Notes: generated from the letters alone by a model not told the origin. A stretch of 8,514 bases of DNA from JBGTKH01 sp041744735 (GCA_041744735.1 JBGTKH010000695.1:1-8514), one strand, 5' to 3'. Numbered from the stretch's first letter, positions 1 through 6,645 are shown. Program-made: numbers and translations.

Positions 1-218
1 ATGCCGTCGGCCAATTGCCCGTCGAGCCACTGCCGCAGCAAGCGGTCCAAACAAACAAGAAACGCGGCCAGCGTTTTGCCCGATCCGGTCGGCGCGGCGA
101 TCAGCGTGTGGCGTTCCGCCGCGATGTGCGGCCAACCCAGCCGCTGCGGCTCGGTGGGCTCGCTGAATCGCGCTGCGAACCACTCGGCAATGATTGGATG
201 AAACGGTTCCCACGACAT
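1..218 (-). CDS. lhr: Lhr-type DEAD/DEAH-box ATP-dependent helicase, N-terminal fragment
   Basis: This is the first 72 codons of a superfamily 2 helicase that runs off the left edge. The start is the ATG whose complement lies at 216-218. The peptide opens with FHPIIAEWFAARFSEPTEPQ, which places the Q-motif glutamine at residue 25. Walker A follows as APTGSGKT (residues 42-49, lysine 48), then LAAFL. This arrangement, in particular 'F-P...WF...F..PT..Q...W' before 'APTGSGKTLAAFL', is typical of the Lhr (large helicase-related) family, whose members are very large 3'-5' translocating helicases involved in DNA repair. Only motifs Q and I are visible, so the DEAH box, winged-helix and C-terminal parts cannot be checked. 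No strong Shine-Dalgarno sequence precedes the ATG. The gene is divergent from the Uma2-family gene and shares its upstream region. Another SF2 helicase is possible but less likely. Confidence 0.8.
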   Translation of the reverse strand, partial: MSWEPFHPIIAEWFAARFSEPTEPQRLGWPHIAAERHTLIAAPTGSGKTLAAFLVCLDRLLRQWLDGQLADG

Positions 219-276
219 GCCGTCTATGATAACCAGTTTCGCGCCGAACGAGCAGGCGCGGGGTGCCTCGTTTATA

Positions 277-305
277 TTTCGCCACACGGTGGCACCGGGT
301 ATAAT
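277..305 (+). promoter_or_regulatory. Candidate sigma70-type promoter for the Uma2-family gene
   Basis: A perfect TATAAT hexamer lies at 300-305, about 40 bases before the ATG at 347, which suits a short leader. With a 17-base spacer the -35 position (277-282) reads TTTCGC, a poor match to TTGACA, and there is no TG extension before the -10. The -10 is convincing in position but the -35 is not. It lies in the 128-base gap between divergent genes. Confidence 0.4.
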
Positions 306-346
306 GAATCACGCACGAAACATATCCCTGCAAGGGAGCCCTGAAC

Positions 347-1057
347 ATGGCTACGATATTGCGACCCGCCGCCGGCCGGCAGGATCGACTGGAATTACAC
401 AGCGGCGACCGCATGACGCGCGACGAGTTCCACCGCGTTTACTCACAAATGCCCGAGGACTTCAAAGCCGAGTTGATAGGAGGAATCGTTTACGTGGCCT
501 CTCCCCTAAAGCTCCCGCATGGCACAAGCAACATGCCGTTGAGTACTCTCTTTTACCTCTACGAAGCTAATACACCGGGTGTCGAATCAGGCAATAACAC
601 GACGATCCTGCTCGGAGATGCGGGCGAACCTCAGCCGGATTTGTTTCTGCGAATCCTGCCCGAATTCGGTGGTCAATCGCAAACGACGCCAGATGAATAC
701 ATTGACGGTGCCCCTGAACTGACGGCCGAAGTCGCGCACAGCAGCAAGTCGATTGACTTGCACGGCAAGCGCGACGATTATGCGCGTTACGGTGTGTGTG
801 AGTACCTGGTGCTCTGCGTGCGCGAACGGCAACTTCGCTGGTTTGACTTGCGCACTCAGCAGGAGCTGCAGCCGGATGATGACGGCGTGCTTCGACTGTT
901 TACCTTTCCCGGACTATGGATTCACGGGGAAGCGCGGTTGGCCAAGGATAGCCGGCGAATGCTGGATACGTTGCAGCAAGGACTGGCCACAGCGGAGCAC
1001 GCCGATTTTGTGAAACGACTCGCGTTGGCTCGCAACACGGCGGGCGGCAGTGCATAA
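347..1057 (+). CDS. Uma2-family (DUF820) putative PD-(D/E)XK endonuclease
   Basis: This 236-residue protein has the Uma2/DUF820 fold signature, a restriction-endonuclease-like (PD-(D/E)XK) family that is greatly expanded in cyanobacteria and planctomycetes and whose biological role is unsettled. Visible landmarks in order are: AELIGGIVYV with E42; QPDLFLRILP with D98; ELTAEVAHSSKS with E128; and HGKRDDYARYGVCEYLVL with K141. D98, E128 and K141 are spaced as in the family active site, so the enzyme may be intact. The usual 'EVLSPST' is replaced here by EVAHSSKS. Residues 195-236 form a charged helical tail beyond the core. The start is supported by a purine-rich GGGAG about 8-12 bases upstream of the ATG and by a good TATAAT at 300-305. 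The gene stands between the helicase (divergent) and a secreted protein, with no obvious functional link to either. Confidence 0.85.
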   Translation: MATILRPAAGRQDRLELHSGDRMTRDEFHRVYSQMPEDFKAELIGGIVYVASPLKLPHGTSNMPLSTLFYLYEANTPGVESGNNTTILLGDAGEPQPDLFLRILPEFGGQSQTTPDEYIDGAPELTAEVAHSSKSIDLHGKRDDYARYGVCEYLVLCVRERQLRWFDLRTQQELQPDDDGVLRLFTFPGLWIHGEARLAKDSRRMLDTLQQGLATAEHADFVKRLALARNTAGGSA

Positions 1058-1102
1058 TGCGGCTGCGATTCTTGAGACCATCTTTCCTTGCCAGGTGAAT
1101 TC

Positions 1103-1798
1103 ATGCGTAACCGCGATTCCCTCAATTGTCGGCGTACACTTTGCGCGCCATGCTTCTTCCTTCTAATTCTCTCGCTGGCAGCGGCGAGTTTTTCGCGCAC
1201 TTCGACGGGGGCCGAACCGCCGGCCGCGAAAGAGAAAAACCCGGCGAACTTGTTCAACGGCATGAACCTCGATGGCTGGCGAGTCGCGGATATGTTTGAT
1301 TTCGCCAAGCACGGGCCGGTGGTTGTCGAGAAGGGGGAAATCGTTTTGGGAACGGGCCAGCCGGCGACGGGCATCTCGTGGAAAGGCGAACTGCCGCGGA
1401 TGAATTACGAATTGTCGTTGGACGCCAAGCGGATCGAAGGGGACGATTTCTTCTGCGGCTTAACGTTTCCCGTGGACAAGAGCTACTGCACACTGATCAT
1501 CGGCGGGTGGGGCGGAGGCGTCACCGGTCTATCGAATCTGGAAGACCAATCGGCCGTGGACAATGCGACGACAGGCTACACCGAGTTCAAGCAGAACCAA
1601 TGGTATCGCATTCGGCTGCGCGTGACGACGGAGAAGGTTGAAGCCTGGATCGACAAGGAGCAGATCGTCGACGTGAAAGCCGCGGACCGCAAGTTTTCGA
1701 TTTGGTGGGAGCAAGAGCCGGTGCGGCCGCTGGGCATCGCCACGTGGCGCACAAAAGCGGCGCTGCGCAACATTCAACTCACGCGGCTCGAGAAGTAA
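1103..1798 (+). CDS. Secreted DUF1080-type (3-keto-disaccharide hydrolase-like) protein
   Basis: The start is taken as the ATG at 1103 because AGGTGA lies four bases upstream (1093-1098). A TTG at 1088 in the same frame would place that site inside the gene. The product is 231 residues. Residues 1-37 look like a Sec signal peptide: a basic MRNRDSLNCRR start, then hydrophobic FFLLILSLAAASF, with a likely cut near STG-AEPP. The mature part begins with LFNGMNLDGWRV (residues 50-61), the hallmark opening of DUF1080, a concanavalin-like beta-sandwich family abundant in planctomycetes and annotated as 3-keto-disaccharide hydrolase. A glycine-rich stretch IIGGWGGGVTGLSN follows (132-145), and the strand pattern QWYRIRLRVTTEKVEAWID (167-185) is typical of the sandwich. 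An extracytoplasmic role in sugar binding or hydrolysis is inferred; no catalytic residue can be assigned by eye. The gene starts 45 bases after the Uma2 gene. Confidence 0.75.
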   Translation: MRNRDSLNCRRTLCAPCFFLLILSLAAASFSRTSTGAEPPAAKEKNPANLFNGMNLDGWRVADMFDFAKHGPVVVEKGEIVLGTGQPATGISWKGELPRMNYELSLDAKRIEGDDFFCGLTFPVDKSYCTLIIGGWGGGVTGLSNLEDQSAVDNATTGYTEFKQNQWYRIRLRVTTEKVEAWIDKEQIVDVKAADRKFSIWWEQEPVRPLGIATWRTKAALRNIQLTRLEK

Positions 1799-1801
1799 GA
1801 A

Positions 1802-1888
1802 GGGGTCGGGAGTCCTTTTCCATTTGGCGAATCGGCATTCTAATCATTGACGCCATTCTCCGCCAAATGGAAAAAGACTCCCGACCCC
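1802..1888. repeat. 28-bp inverted repeat, MITE/REPIN-like element
   Basis: The arm at 1802-1829 (GGGGTCGGGAGT..., ending CATTTGGCG) is repeated in inverse at 1861-1888 with 27 of 28 positions matching; the one difference is C1815 against the complement of A1874. The loop is 31 bases (1830-1860). The element fills almost the whole gap between two convergent genes (ends at 1798 and 1899). The 'GGGGTCxGGAGTC' end sequence recalls REP elements mobilised by IS200-like RAYT transposases, and a non-autonomous mobile repeat is the best reading. It could also act as a two-way terminator, but the loop is long for that and no clean T-run follows either arm. No transposase gene is present here. Confidence 0.75.
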
Positions 1889-1898
1889 GTTTGTACAA

Positions 1899-2246
1899 TC
1901 ACATCCGGCGGACGCGTTTCTGAACGTCAGTTTCCAGAGCGCCAAACGCCGACTCGTGCCGCTGCAGCGACATCGACAGCGCGCCAAGCAACCGCTTGGC
2001 GGTGAAGAAATTCATTATGATTCGTTGGTCGATGCGCACCGGCTTTTCGGGCACGCCCATCGGCTGCGGATTCAGAGCAAAGTCGATGATCAACTCTTCG
2101 GGCGATCCAGTCACGCGGCAAAAATTGCAATACGTGCCGGTAATGCCCGAGTCATCCACCTCGATTTGCATCTGCTGCTGGGCCGGTGGTTGTGGAGCCG
2201 GTGCGGGTGCTTCGGTGTCGTCGGGTTTGTCTGCGGATTTAGCCAT
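1899..2246 (-). CDS. DUF3467-family small protein
   Basis: This is a 115-residue protein. The ATG at 2246 is chosen because AGGAG sits about eight bases upstream in the sequence CCCCAGGAGAACAGAC; a longer reading frame upstream has no such site and unlike-protein content. Residues 1-25 are a low-complexity, charged and Pro/Ala/Gln-rich lead (MAKSADKPDD...PAPAPQPPAQQQ). The DUF3467 core follows: MQIEVDDSGITGTYCNFCRV (26-45), PEELIIDFAL (49-58), RIDQRIIMNFFTAKRLLGAL (71-90) and a C-terminal amphipathic helix. The family is conserved in bacteria but has no established function; the fold is small and probably cytoplasmic. The motif 'YCNFCRV' carries two cysteines (C40, C43) that are worth noting but are not enough to claim metal binding. 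It is the last gene of the minus-strand block, 340 bases from its upstream neighbour, so it probably has its own promoter. Confidence 0.8.
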   Translation of the reverse strand: MAKSADKPDDTEAPAPAPQPPAQQQMQIEVDDSGITGTYCNFCRVTGSPEELIIDFALNPQPMGVPEKPVRIDQRIIMNFFTAKRLLGALSMSLQRHESAFGALETDVQKRVRRM

Positions 2247-2586
2247 GTCTGTTCTCCTGGGGTTGCGATTGCCGTGCACGTCCGATTTGCCGAGTTTGCA
2301 GTGGATGGATGCAATCTCTTCGTTTTGTATGGCACGTCTGAAATCCCTAAACTTACCGAACGCGGCGGTTATCGCAAGATACGGTCTCGAAAAACTTGTC
2401 GTGGAATTCTGCCGCAACGAAAGTCGGACGGACGCCTTCGTCCGTCAAAGTCCGAAGGACGGACGGGGGCGTCCGTCCGACAACTTGCGCGACACGCGGC
2501 GCATCGAATCAAACGCGCGTACTGGGCAGAGTAGGCAAGATATCAGGCTTGAGTTTGCGACGGCGAGCGGGCTCATTGACGAGCCT
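2247..2586. other. 340-base intergenic stretch without a supported gene
   Basis: This gap lies between two minus-strand genes. It holds the leader and ribosome binding site of the DUF3467 gene at its left end and a long hairpin repeat at 2423-2481. Reading frames that cross it, such as one spanning 1996-2922 on the plus strand, run antisense through both neighbours and show no protein-family signature. A weak minus-strand promoter is possible in the stretch 2300-2410, but I could not pick one that matches both hexamers. Nothing else was recognised. Confidence 0.5.
2423..2481 (+). repeat. Long hairpin repeat, REP-like
   Basis: GTCGGACGGACGCC at 2423-2436 is perfectly complementary to 2468-2481. 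The inner arms CGTCCGTC (2439-2446) and GACGGACG (2458-2465) pair perfectly as well. They are joined by T2437-T2438 opposite G2466-G2467, so a plus-strand transcript could form a continuous 24-bp stem with two G-U pairs and an 11-base loop (2447-2457). The minus-strand copy would have mismatches (A-C) at those two positions. The GGACG unit recurs within each arm. It looks like a dispersed intergenic repeat (REP-like) rather than a gene-specific site. As a terminator it lacks a T-run. Confidence 0.7.
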
Positions 2587-3069
2587 TCAACCGCCGGCGC
2601 CGACATGGTGACAGTAAACTTGCAGAATCAGTTCGCCTTCACTTGCCTCGTGATCTTGGAACTGTTGATAGAAAGCGTCGAAGCGAGACGCCGTGAATGT
2701 CGTCAGGTTGCTCAATCTTCTGTCGTACAGATACTGCTCGGCCTGATCGACGATCGAACCGAATTCAGAATACAAACGCCGGTGCTGGTTGCGCAGATCG
2801 TGAGCCCGCCGGCTGACCTGCGGCGCCACGCTCAGCGGGTCCTCGAAGTAGCCGTAAGCTTCTTCGAGCGTAAAATACGTGCCCAATTCGTCGAGCAATT
2901 GGCGCAGCGTATCGACCAGTAGTTTGGCGCTGGCCTGCGTGGAAATCGGCCAATGACACAGTCGGCGGACGCGCGCCAACAATTGCCACAACTCTGAACT
3001 GGCCTCTTTGATTTCCTGCAAAAAGGCGCCGTTGACCGTAAACGTCGCAGTGGCAGTGATGGTTGCCAT
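2587..3069 (-). CDS. Hemerythrin-like helical protein, degenerate ligand set
   Basis: This is a 160-residue, mainly alpha-helical protein. The ATG at 3069 is chosen because an excellent AGGAGGA (complement at 3074-3080) lies five bases upstream; an ATG 42 bases further up would put that site inside the gene. The pattern of helices fits the hemerythrin/HHE family: LVDTLRQLLDELGTYFTLEEAYGYF (51-75), where the family has H-F-x-x-E-E; then RRAHDLRNQHRRLY (87-100) with H90 and H96; then FQDHEASEGELILQVY (137-152) with H140 and E144. Hemerythrins bind a di-iron site and sense or carry oxygen. Here the helix-B histidine is replaced by Y65 and a first-helix ligand is not obvious, so full iron binding is doubtful. 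The protein has no signal peptide and lies 91 bases after a hybrid kinase on the same strand. The assignment is by helix pattern only; an unrelated four-helix bundle remains possible. Confidence 0.55.
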   Translation of the reverse strand: MATITATATFTVNGAFLQEIKEASSELWQLLARVRRLCHWPISTQASAKLLVDTLRQLLDELGTYFTLEEAYGYFEDPLSVAPQVSRRAHDLRNQHRRLYSEFGSIVDQAEQYLYDRRLSNLTTFTASRFDAFYQQFQDHEASEGELILQVYCHHVGAGG

Positions 3070-3131
3070 ACCATCCTCCTTGCCCGCAAATGAATTCGAC
3101 AGCACTGGCACGGCTGTGCGTGAATTGACAA

Positions 3132-3144
3132 GCTTAGTCTAAGC
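3132..3144. promoter_or_regulatory. Small palindrome between the hybrid kinase and the hemerythrin-like gene
   Basis: GCTTAG at 3132-3137 and CTAAGC at 3139-3144 form a perfect 6-bp inverted repeat around one base. It lies 63 bases upstream of the hemerythrin-like start and 16 bases beyond the kinase stop codon. It could be an operator half-site pair. The one-base gap is too short for an RNA hairpin loop, which argues against a terminator. It could also be chance. Confidence 0.3.
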
Positions 3145-3160
3145 GAATCGGCAACGCTCG

Positions 3161-4288
3161 TCAAGAAACAGAGGGAAGCTGCGGTGGGATTGTGAAATAG
3201 AAAGTGCTTCCGGTCTGGCCCGCCGATTCGACCCAGATGCGACCCCCGTGGCGCTGTACGATTTTTTTGCACACGGCCAAGCCAATTCCCGTGCCGGGAA
3301 TTTGGGAGGTCGCCAGCCGCTGAAACAACACAAAGACTCGATCGGCTTGTTGTGGTTCAATGCCGATGCCGTTGTCGCGAACGCAAAACAGCCACTCGTT
3401 TGTCGTGCGCTGAGCGCTGATATGAATCAGCGGCGGGGCATCGCTGCGATACTTAATCGCATTGCCGATCAGGTTCTGAAATAGCTCGGCAAGTTGTGCC
3501 TTGTCACCCACAACGGTTGGCAGGGCGTCGCGTGTAACGGTGGCACCGCTGGCCGCGATTTGCGGCTGTAAATTCGCGAGGGCCTCGTCGAGCGCGGCGT
3601 CGCACGCCGTGGTGTCGAACGGATTGTGCCGTCCTCCTACGCTGGCATATTGCAAGAGATCGTCAATCAACGCGCCCATGCGCTGCGCTGCGGCGCCCGA
3701 ATGGGCCAGCAATTCGGCACTCTCCGGTGTTTGGTGATCGGCGTATTTTCGCTGCAAAATCTCGCAAGCGCAATTAATCACTGACAGCGGGGCCTTAAGA
3801 TCATGCGACACCACGTGAGCAAACTGGTCCAATTCCTGATTGCTGCGTTCCAGTTCTGCGGCATAACGCTGTAGCGCCGTTTGTGATTGCATGCGTTCCA
3901 TCGCATAACGCACCGACCGCAGCAATAAGGCGCCGGTGATTTCGGATTTGACAAGGTAGTCCTGCGCACCCTGCCGCGCTTCCTGCATCGCCAAATCCAT
4001 GTCATCGAAGGCGGTCAGCACGACGATGGGAACGTGCGGCATCTGAGAAACGACCCTAGGCAACGTCTGAGGCGTATCGCTGTCCGGCAGCCGCAGATCT
4101 AACAGCACGGCGTCAATACCGCCCTGCTCCAGACGCGCCAGCCCGGCGGCCAAACGGTCCACCCATTCCATCGTTACTTGGCTGTCGTTCGCGCCGGCCA
4201 GATGACGCCGAATCAGCGCAGCATGGTCGGGCTCGTCTTCAATCAATAGCAGGCGGAGCGGTCGGTGACACAAGATGACACCCCTCAT
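3161..4288 (-). CDS. Hybrid receiver-histidine kinase (REC-HisKA-HATPase_c)
   Basis: This is a 375-residue cytoplasmic protein without membrane segments. Residues 10-130 are a receiver domain: acidic pocket E17-D18-E19, phospho-acceptor D64 in VLLDLRLPD, T92 and K114. A short helix (130-155) leads to the HisKA dimerisation domain with the phospho-histidine H162 in HVVSHDLKAPL. The ATPase domain follows: N-box LFQNLIGNAIKY (269-280, N276), G1 box DNGIGI (305-310), and G2 box GTGIGLAV (332-339). All key residues are present, so both phosphate acceptance and kinase activity are plausible. An N-terminal receiver on a soluble kinase usually means that it takes phosphate from, or is tuned by, an upstream kinase such as the PAS kinase of this locus. 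The start is not certain: no good ribosome binding site precedes the ATG, and a hairpin abuts it. A TTG five codons in has AGGGG before it. The gene lies 219 bases after the response regulator. Confidence 0.9.
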   Translation of the reverse strand: MRGVILCHRPLRLLLIEDEPDHAALIRRHLAGANDSQVTMEWVDRLAAGLARLEQGGIDAVLLDLRLPDSDTPQTLPRVVSQMPHVPIVVLTAFDDMDLAMQEARQGAQDYLVKSEITGALLLRSVRYAMERMQSQTALQRYAAELERSNQELDQFAHVVSHDLKAPLSVINCACEILQRKYADHQTPESAELLAHSGAAAQRMGALIDDLLQYASVGGRHNPFDTTACDAALDEALANLQPQIAASGATVTRDALPTVVGDKAQLAELFQNLIGNAIKYRSDAPPLIHISAQRTTNEWLFCVRDNGIGIEPQQADRVFVLFQRLATSQIPGTGIGLAVCKKIVQRHGGRIWVESAGQTGSTFYFTIPPQLPSVS

Positions 4289-4290
4289 TC

Positions 4291-4315
4291 ACGGCAGCTT
4301 TAGATTAGCTGCCGT
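4291..4315 (-). promoter_or_regulatory. Hairpin abutting the hybrid-kinase start codon
   Basis: ACGGCAGCT at 4291-4299 and AGCTGCCGT at 4307-4315 form a perfect 9-bp stem with a 7-base loop. In the kinase mRNA the stem ends only two bases before the AUG, where a Shine-Dalgarno sequence would normally lie, and none is visible. A stem in this place should limit ribosome access, so translation control is a reasonable guess. No T-run follows it on either strand, which argues against a terminator. Confidence 0.5.
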
Positions 4316-4380
4316 TGCCGTCCGTAATCTGCCTTAATGGCGGGAACAGCAGCGCTCTCACTAACGACACATATAAATAC

Positions 4381-4426
4381 GCGATATAGTCCGAATTGCA
4401 TAGGGGTACAAATGGGACTATATCGC
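4381..4426 (-). promoter_or_regulatory. 12-bp inverted repeat with overlapping candidate promoter
   Basis: GCGATATAGTCC at 4381-4392 is repeated in perfect inverse at 4415-4426, with 22 bases between. On the minus strand, TTGTAC (complement at 4406-4411) and TATATC (complement at 4383-4388) are 17 bases apart and match the -35 and -10 hexamers at three and four of six positions. They would start a transcript near 4376 towards the hybrid kinase. The left arm covers the -10 box. An operator for a dimeric regulator fits this layout. A terminator for the response regulator that ends at 4508 is the alternative, since the stem is followed on the minus strand by an AT-rich stretch. Confidence 0.45.
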
Positions 4427-4507
4427 ATCCTAATATCAAAAGGTAAGCGGCGCCACAAACCGGGCGCGATTTCTTGACGAGTGCGACGAAATGCGAGCAC
4501 GCGTCGA

Positions 4508-4945
4508 TCAACTTGGGGAGGGACGGTTCCAAACGCCCCAGTAGACATTCAGGTCGCAGACCATCTGGCGAAATTGGTCAAAGTTTGCCGGTTTGACCAG
4601 ATAGCTATTGGCATGTAACTGATATGCCTTGCGGCGATCCGCATCATTGTCGGATGTAGTTAAAATCACCACAGGAATAGTTTGCAGTTGCGGGTCGCGC
4701 TTAATCGCGGCCAAGAGTTCGTGTCCGTCCATCTTGGGAAGGCTTAAGTCCAGCAGCACGACGTCGGGGCGCGGACGAGTGGCGTAATCGCCGCGCTGCC
4801 GGAGATAATCTAACGCCTCGATTCCATCGGTCACGCGATTCAGGGAATTGTTGAACCGCCCTTCTCGATCAAACGAGCGCGAAATCAACGCCGCGTGAGA
4901 ATCGTTGTCCTCGACAAGCAGAAAGTGGACCAAGTTGGAATCCAT
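4508..4945 (-). CDS. Rcp1-like single-domain response regulator
   Basis: This is a 145-residue receiver domain with no output domain. The ATG at 4945 is chosen because GAGGT lies about seven bases upstream and conserved sequence begins at residue 7 (HFLLVEDNDSHAALI). Acidic residues E12 and D13, phospho-acceptor D66 in VVLLDLSLPKMDG, T96 and K118 in SYLVKP are all present. The insert RVTDGIEALDYLRQRGDYATRPRPD and the end FDQFRQMVCDLNVYW are characteristic of the Rcp1 type, known as the partner of cyanobacterial phytochrome Cph1 and common beside PAS/HisKA kinases. The gene begins 14 bases after the stop codon of the PAS kinase, so the two are surely co-transcribed and probably partners. Its function would be to pass phosphate on or to bind a target protein, perhaps the hybrid kinase downstream. 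Confidence 0.92.
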   Translation of the reverse strand: MDSNLVHFLLVEDNDSHAALISRSFDREGRFNNSLNRVTDGIEALDYLRQRGDYATRPRPDVVLLDLSLPKMDGHELLAAIKRDPQLQTIPVVILTTSDNDADRRKAYQLHANSYLVKPANFDQFRQMVCDLNVYWGVWNRPSPS

Positions 4946-4959
4946 GCCACGACCTCGCT

Positions 4960-6573
4960 TCACGGTGAACCATCCGCTTCCTGTGGCACCGCTGATAAAA
5001 CGGGGGAAAGGACCGGCAAGGATAACCAAAACGTGGCCCCGTAGCCAGCCCCCGACTCGACCCAAGCTCGTCCCCCGTGTGATTCCATGATCCGAGTAAC
5101 GATGGCCAAGCCCATGCCGGTGCCCTCTTGCCGGCTATCTAGCCGCTGAAAGAGACCGAAGATTTTTTTCTGATACTGCGGGGCGATTCCCGGCCCGTTG
5201 TCGCCAACAAAGTAGTGGATCTCGCCCGTCTCAATGCGCCCTCCCACCGTGATCTTGGGCTCGGGACCTTGGCAACCGTATTTAATGGCGTTGGTCAGCA
5301 AATTGTCGAAAACCTCGGCCAAGCGGGCACGGTCGGCACACACGGGCGGCATGTCGTCCTGAATCTCCAACACGGCCCCGACCCGTGTTAGGCGTTCCTC
5401 TAAATCGCCGCCAATTTCGCGTACCAGCGCGGCTACGTCGACCTCTTGACGTTCGATCTGCAATTGGCCGACGCGGCTGAGCTGCAGCAGATCGTGAATC
5501 AATTTGGTCATGCGCTGCACGGCGTTTTCGATATGTTCCAACGACTCTTGCACGTCCGACTCGCGCTGCTGGGCGAGGTCTTCTTTGAGCAACCCCAGAA
5601 AACCGGTCATCGTTACCAGCGGCGATTTGAGATCGTGCGACACGGTGTAGACAAATTGAGCCAGTTCGTTGTTCTTCTGCTCCAGTTCCTTGACGGCGCG
5701 GTGCAGCGCCTCCTCCGTCCGCTTGCGTTCCGTAATGTCCACGATGGCCGCGAGGACGAACGTGCCCTCTTCGGTTTCTACCGGATTCAAGCCGATTTCC
5801 ACGGGAAACTCGCTGCCGTCCTTGCGCAGGCCGTACAGGTCGCGGCCGACTCCCATGCGTCGCGCCTGCGGGTTGTCGAAGTAGCCACTGCGGTACTGAG
5901 GATGCTGGCCGCGAAAGCGTTCCGGCACGAGCAACTCCACGTCTTGGCCCATCAATTCATGCCGCTTGTAGCCGAACAGCCGTTTCGTTTCCGCGTTGAC
6001 CAGCACAATCCGGCCCTGGCGGTCGATCATCAGCATAGCGTTGGGCGCCGATTCCACGGTGGCTCGGAAGCGTTGGTCGGCCCGCCGCAGGTCGGTCATG
6101 TCGCGGCTGATTTTGGAGAAGCCGAGCAGCCGGCCGTGCTCGTCGCGCAGGGCCGTGATCGTCACGCTGGCCCAGAAACGCGAGCCGTCTTTGCGGACGC
6201 GCCAATCTTCTTCTTCGAAGTGACCCGCGGCAACGGCCGCCAGTAGCGCGTGCTGGGGCTTGCCGCGGCCGATGTCCTCGTCGCTAAAGAAACAGGAGAA
6301 GTGCCGGCCGATCACTTCCTCGGCGCGGTAACCTTCGATCCGCTGGGCGCCGGCGTTCCAACTGGTTACGAACCCCTGCGTGTCGAGGGTGTAGATCGCG
6401 TATTCTTGCACGCTCTCAACCAACAGCCGAAATCGCTCTTCGCTGGCCCGCAACTCCTGGTCCGTCCGTTGGCGGTCGGTGATGTCGAGCGCCTGTTCCA
6501 AAAACATCCGCGTGCCTTCGACGCTTTGCGGCTCCGGCCGCGCGAGCGGCGGTGGTTGTGTGTGTTCGTCCAT
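4960..6573 (-). CDS. PAS-PAS sensor histidine kinase
   Basis: This is a 537-residue soluble kinase. The ATG at 6573 (MDEHTQPPPL) is preferred because the frame above it has no protein-like features and runs into the regulatory region of the divergent gene. No clear ribosome binding site is seen, so a start at M23 is possible. Domains in order: PAS 1 at about 43-165 (SWNAGAQRIEGYRAEEVIGR, with the PAC part RKDGSRFWASVTITALRDEHGRLLGF); PAS 2 at about 166-285 (NAMLMIDRQGRIVLVNAETK, then RKDGSEFPVEIGLNPV); a coiled-coil 283-308; HisKA with H313 in YTVSHDLKSPL; and HATPase_c with N428, G1 box DNGPGI (458-463) and G2 box GTGMGLAI (484-491). There are no membrane segments, so the signal must be intracellular. 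The PAS ligand cannot be read from sequence. Its partner is most likely the receiver encoded 14 bases downstream. Confidence 0.93.
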   Translation of the reverse strand: MDEHTQPPPLARPEPQSVEGTRMFLEQALDITDRQRTDQELRASEERFRLLVESVQEYAIYTLDTQGFVTSWNAGAQRIEGYRAEEVIGRHFSCFFSDEDIGRGKPQHALLAAVAAGHFEEEDWRVRKDGSRFWASVTITALRDEHGRLLGFSKISRDMTDLRRADQRFRATVESAPNAMLMIDRQGRIVLVNAETKRLFGYKRHELMGQDVELLVPERFRGQHPQYRSGYFDNPQARRMGVGRDLYGLRKDGSEFPVEIGLNPVETEEGTFVLAAIVDITERKRTEEALHRAVKELEQKNNELAQFVYTVSHDLKSPLVTMTGFLGLLKEDLAQQRESDVQESLEHIENAVQRMTKLIHDLLQLSRVGQLQIERQEVDVAALVREIGGDLEERLTRVGAVLEIQDDMPPVCADRARLAEVFDNLLTNAIKYGCQGPEPKITVGGRIETGEIHYFVGDNGPGIAPQYQKKIFGLFQRLDSRQEGTGMGLAIVTRIMESHGGRAWVESGAGYGATFWLSLPVLSPVLSAVPQEADGSP

Positions 6574-6645
6574 AAAATACGCCCGAAATTGCTCTTGGCG
6601 AAATCTTGCACTCTTTGTACAACACAATCCCACAAATATGGAGTC

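Noticed and set aside
1088..1102. TTG start for the DUF1080-type protein
   Set aside because: It would put the AGGTGA motif inside the gene and add four residues before a normal signal peptide.
1996..2922. Plus-strand open frame of 308 codons
   Set aside because: It runs antisense through the DUF3467 gene, the hairpin repeat and the hemerythrin-like gene and shows no protein-like conservation signal.
4300..4548. Small minus-strand frames in the gap between response regulator and hybrid kinase
   Set aside because: They overlap the end of the response regulator, lack ribosome binding sites and have no recognisable domain; inverted repeats explain the gap better.
5446..6246. Long plus-strand open frame of 266 codons
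   Set aside because: It lies wholly antisense to the PAS-PAS kinase, whose domains are clear; the composition is that of a shadow frame in GC-rich DNA.
6615..6642. Promoter TTGTAC...TATGGA for the CsrA fusion
   Set aside because: The -10 matches only three of six positions and the spacer is 16 bases; it is in the right place but too weak to list as a feature.
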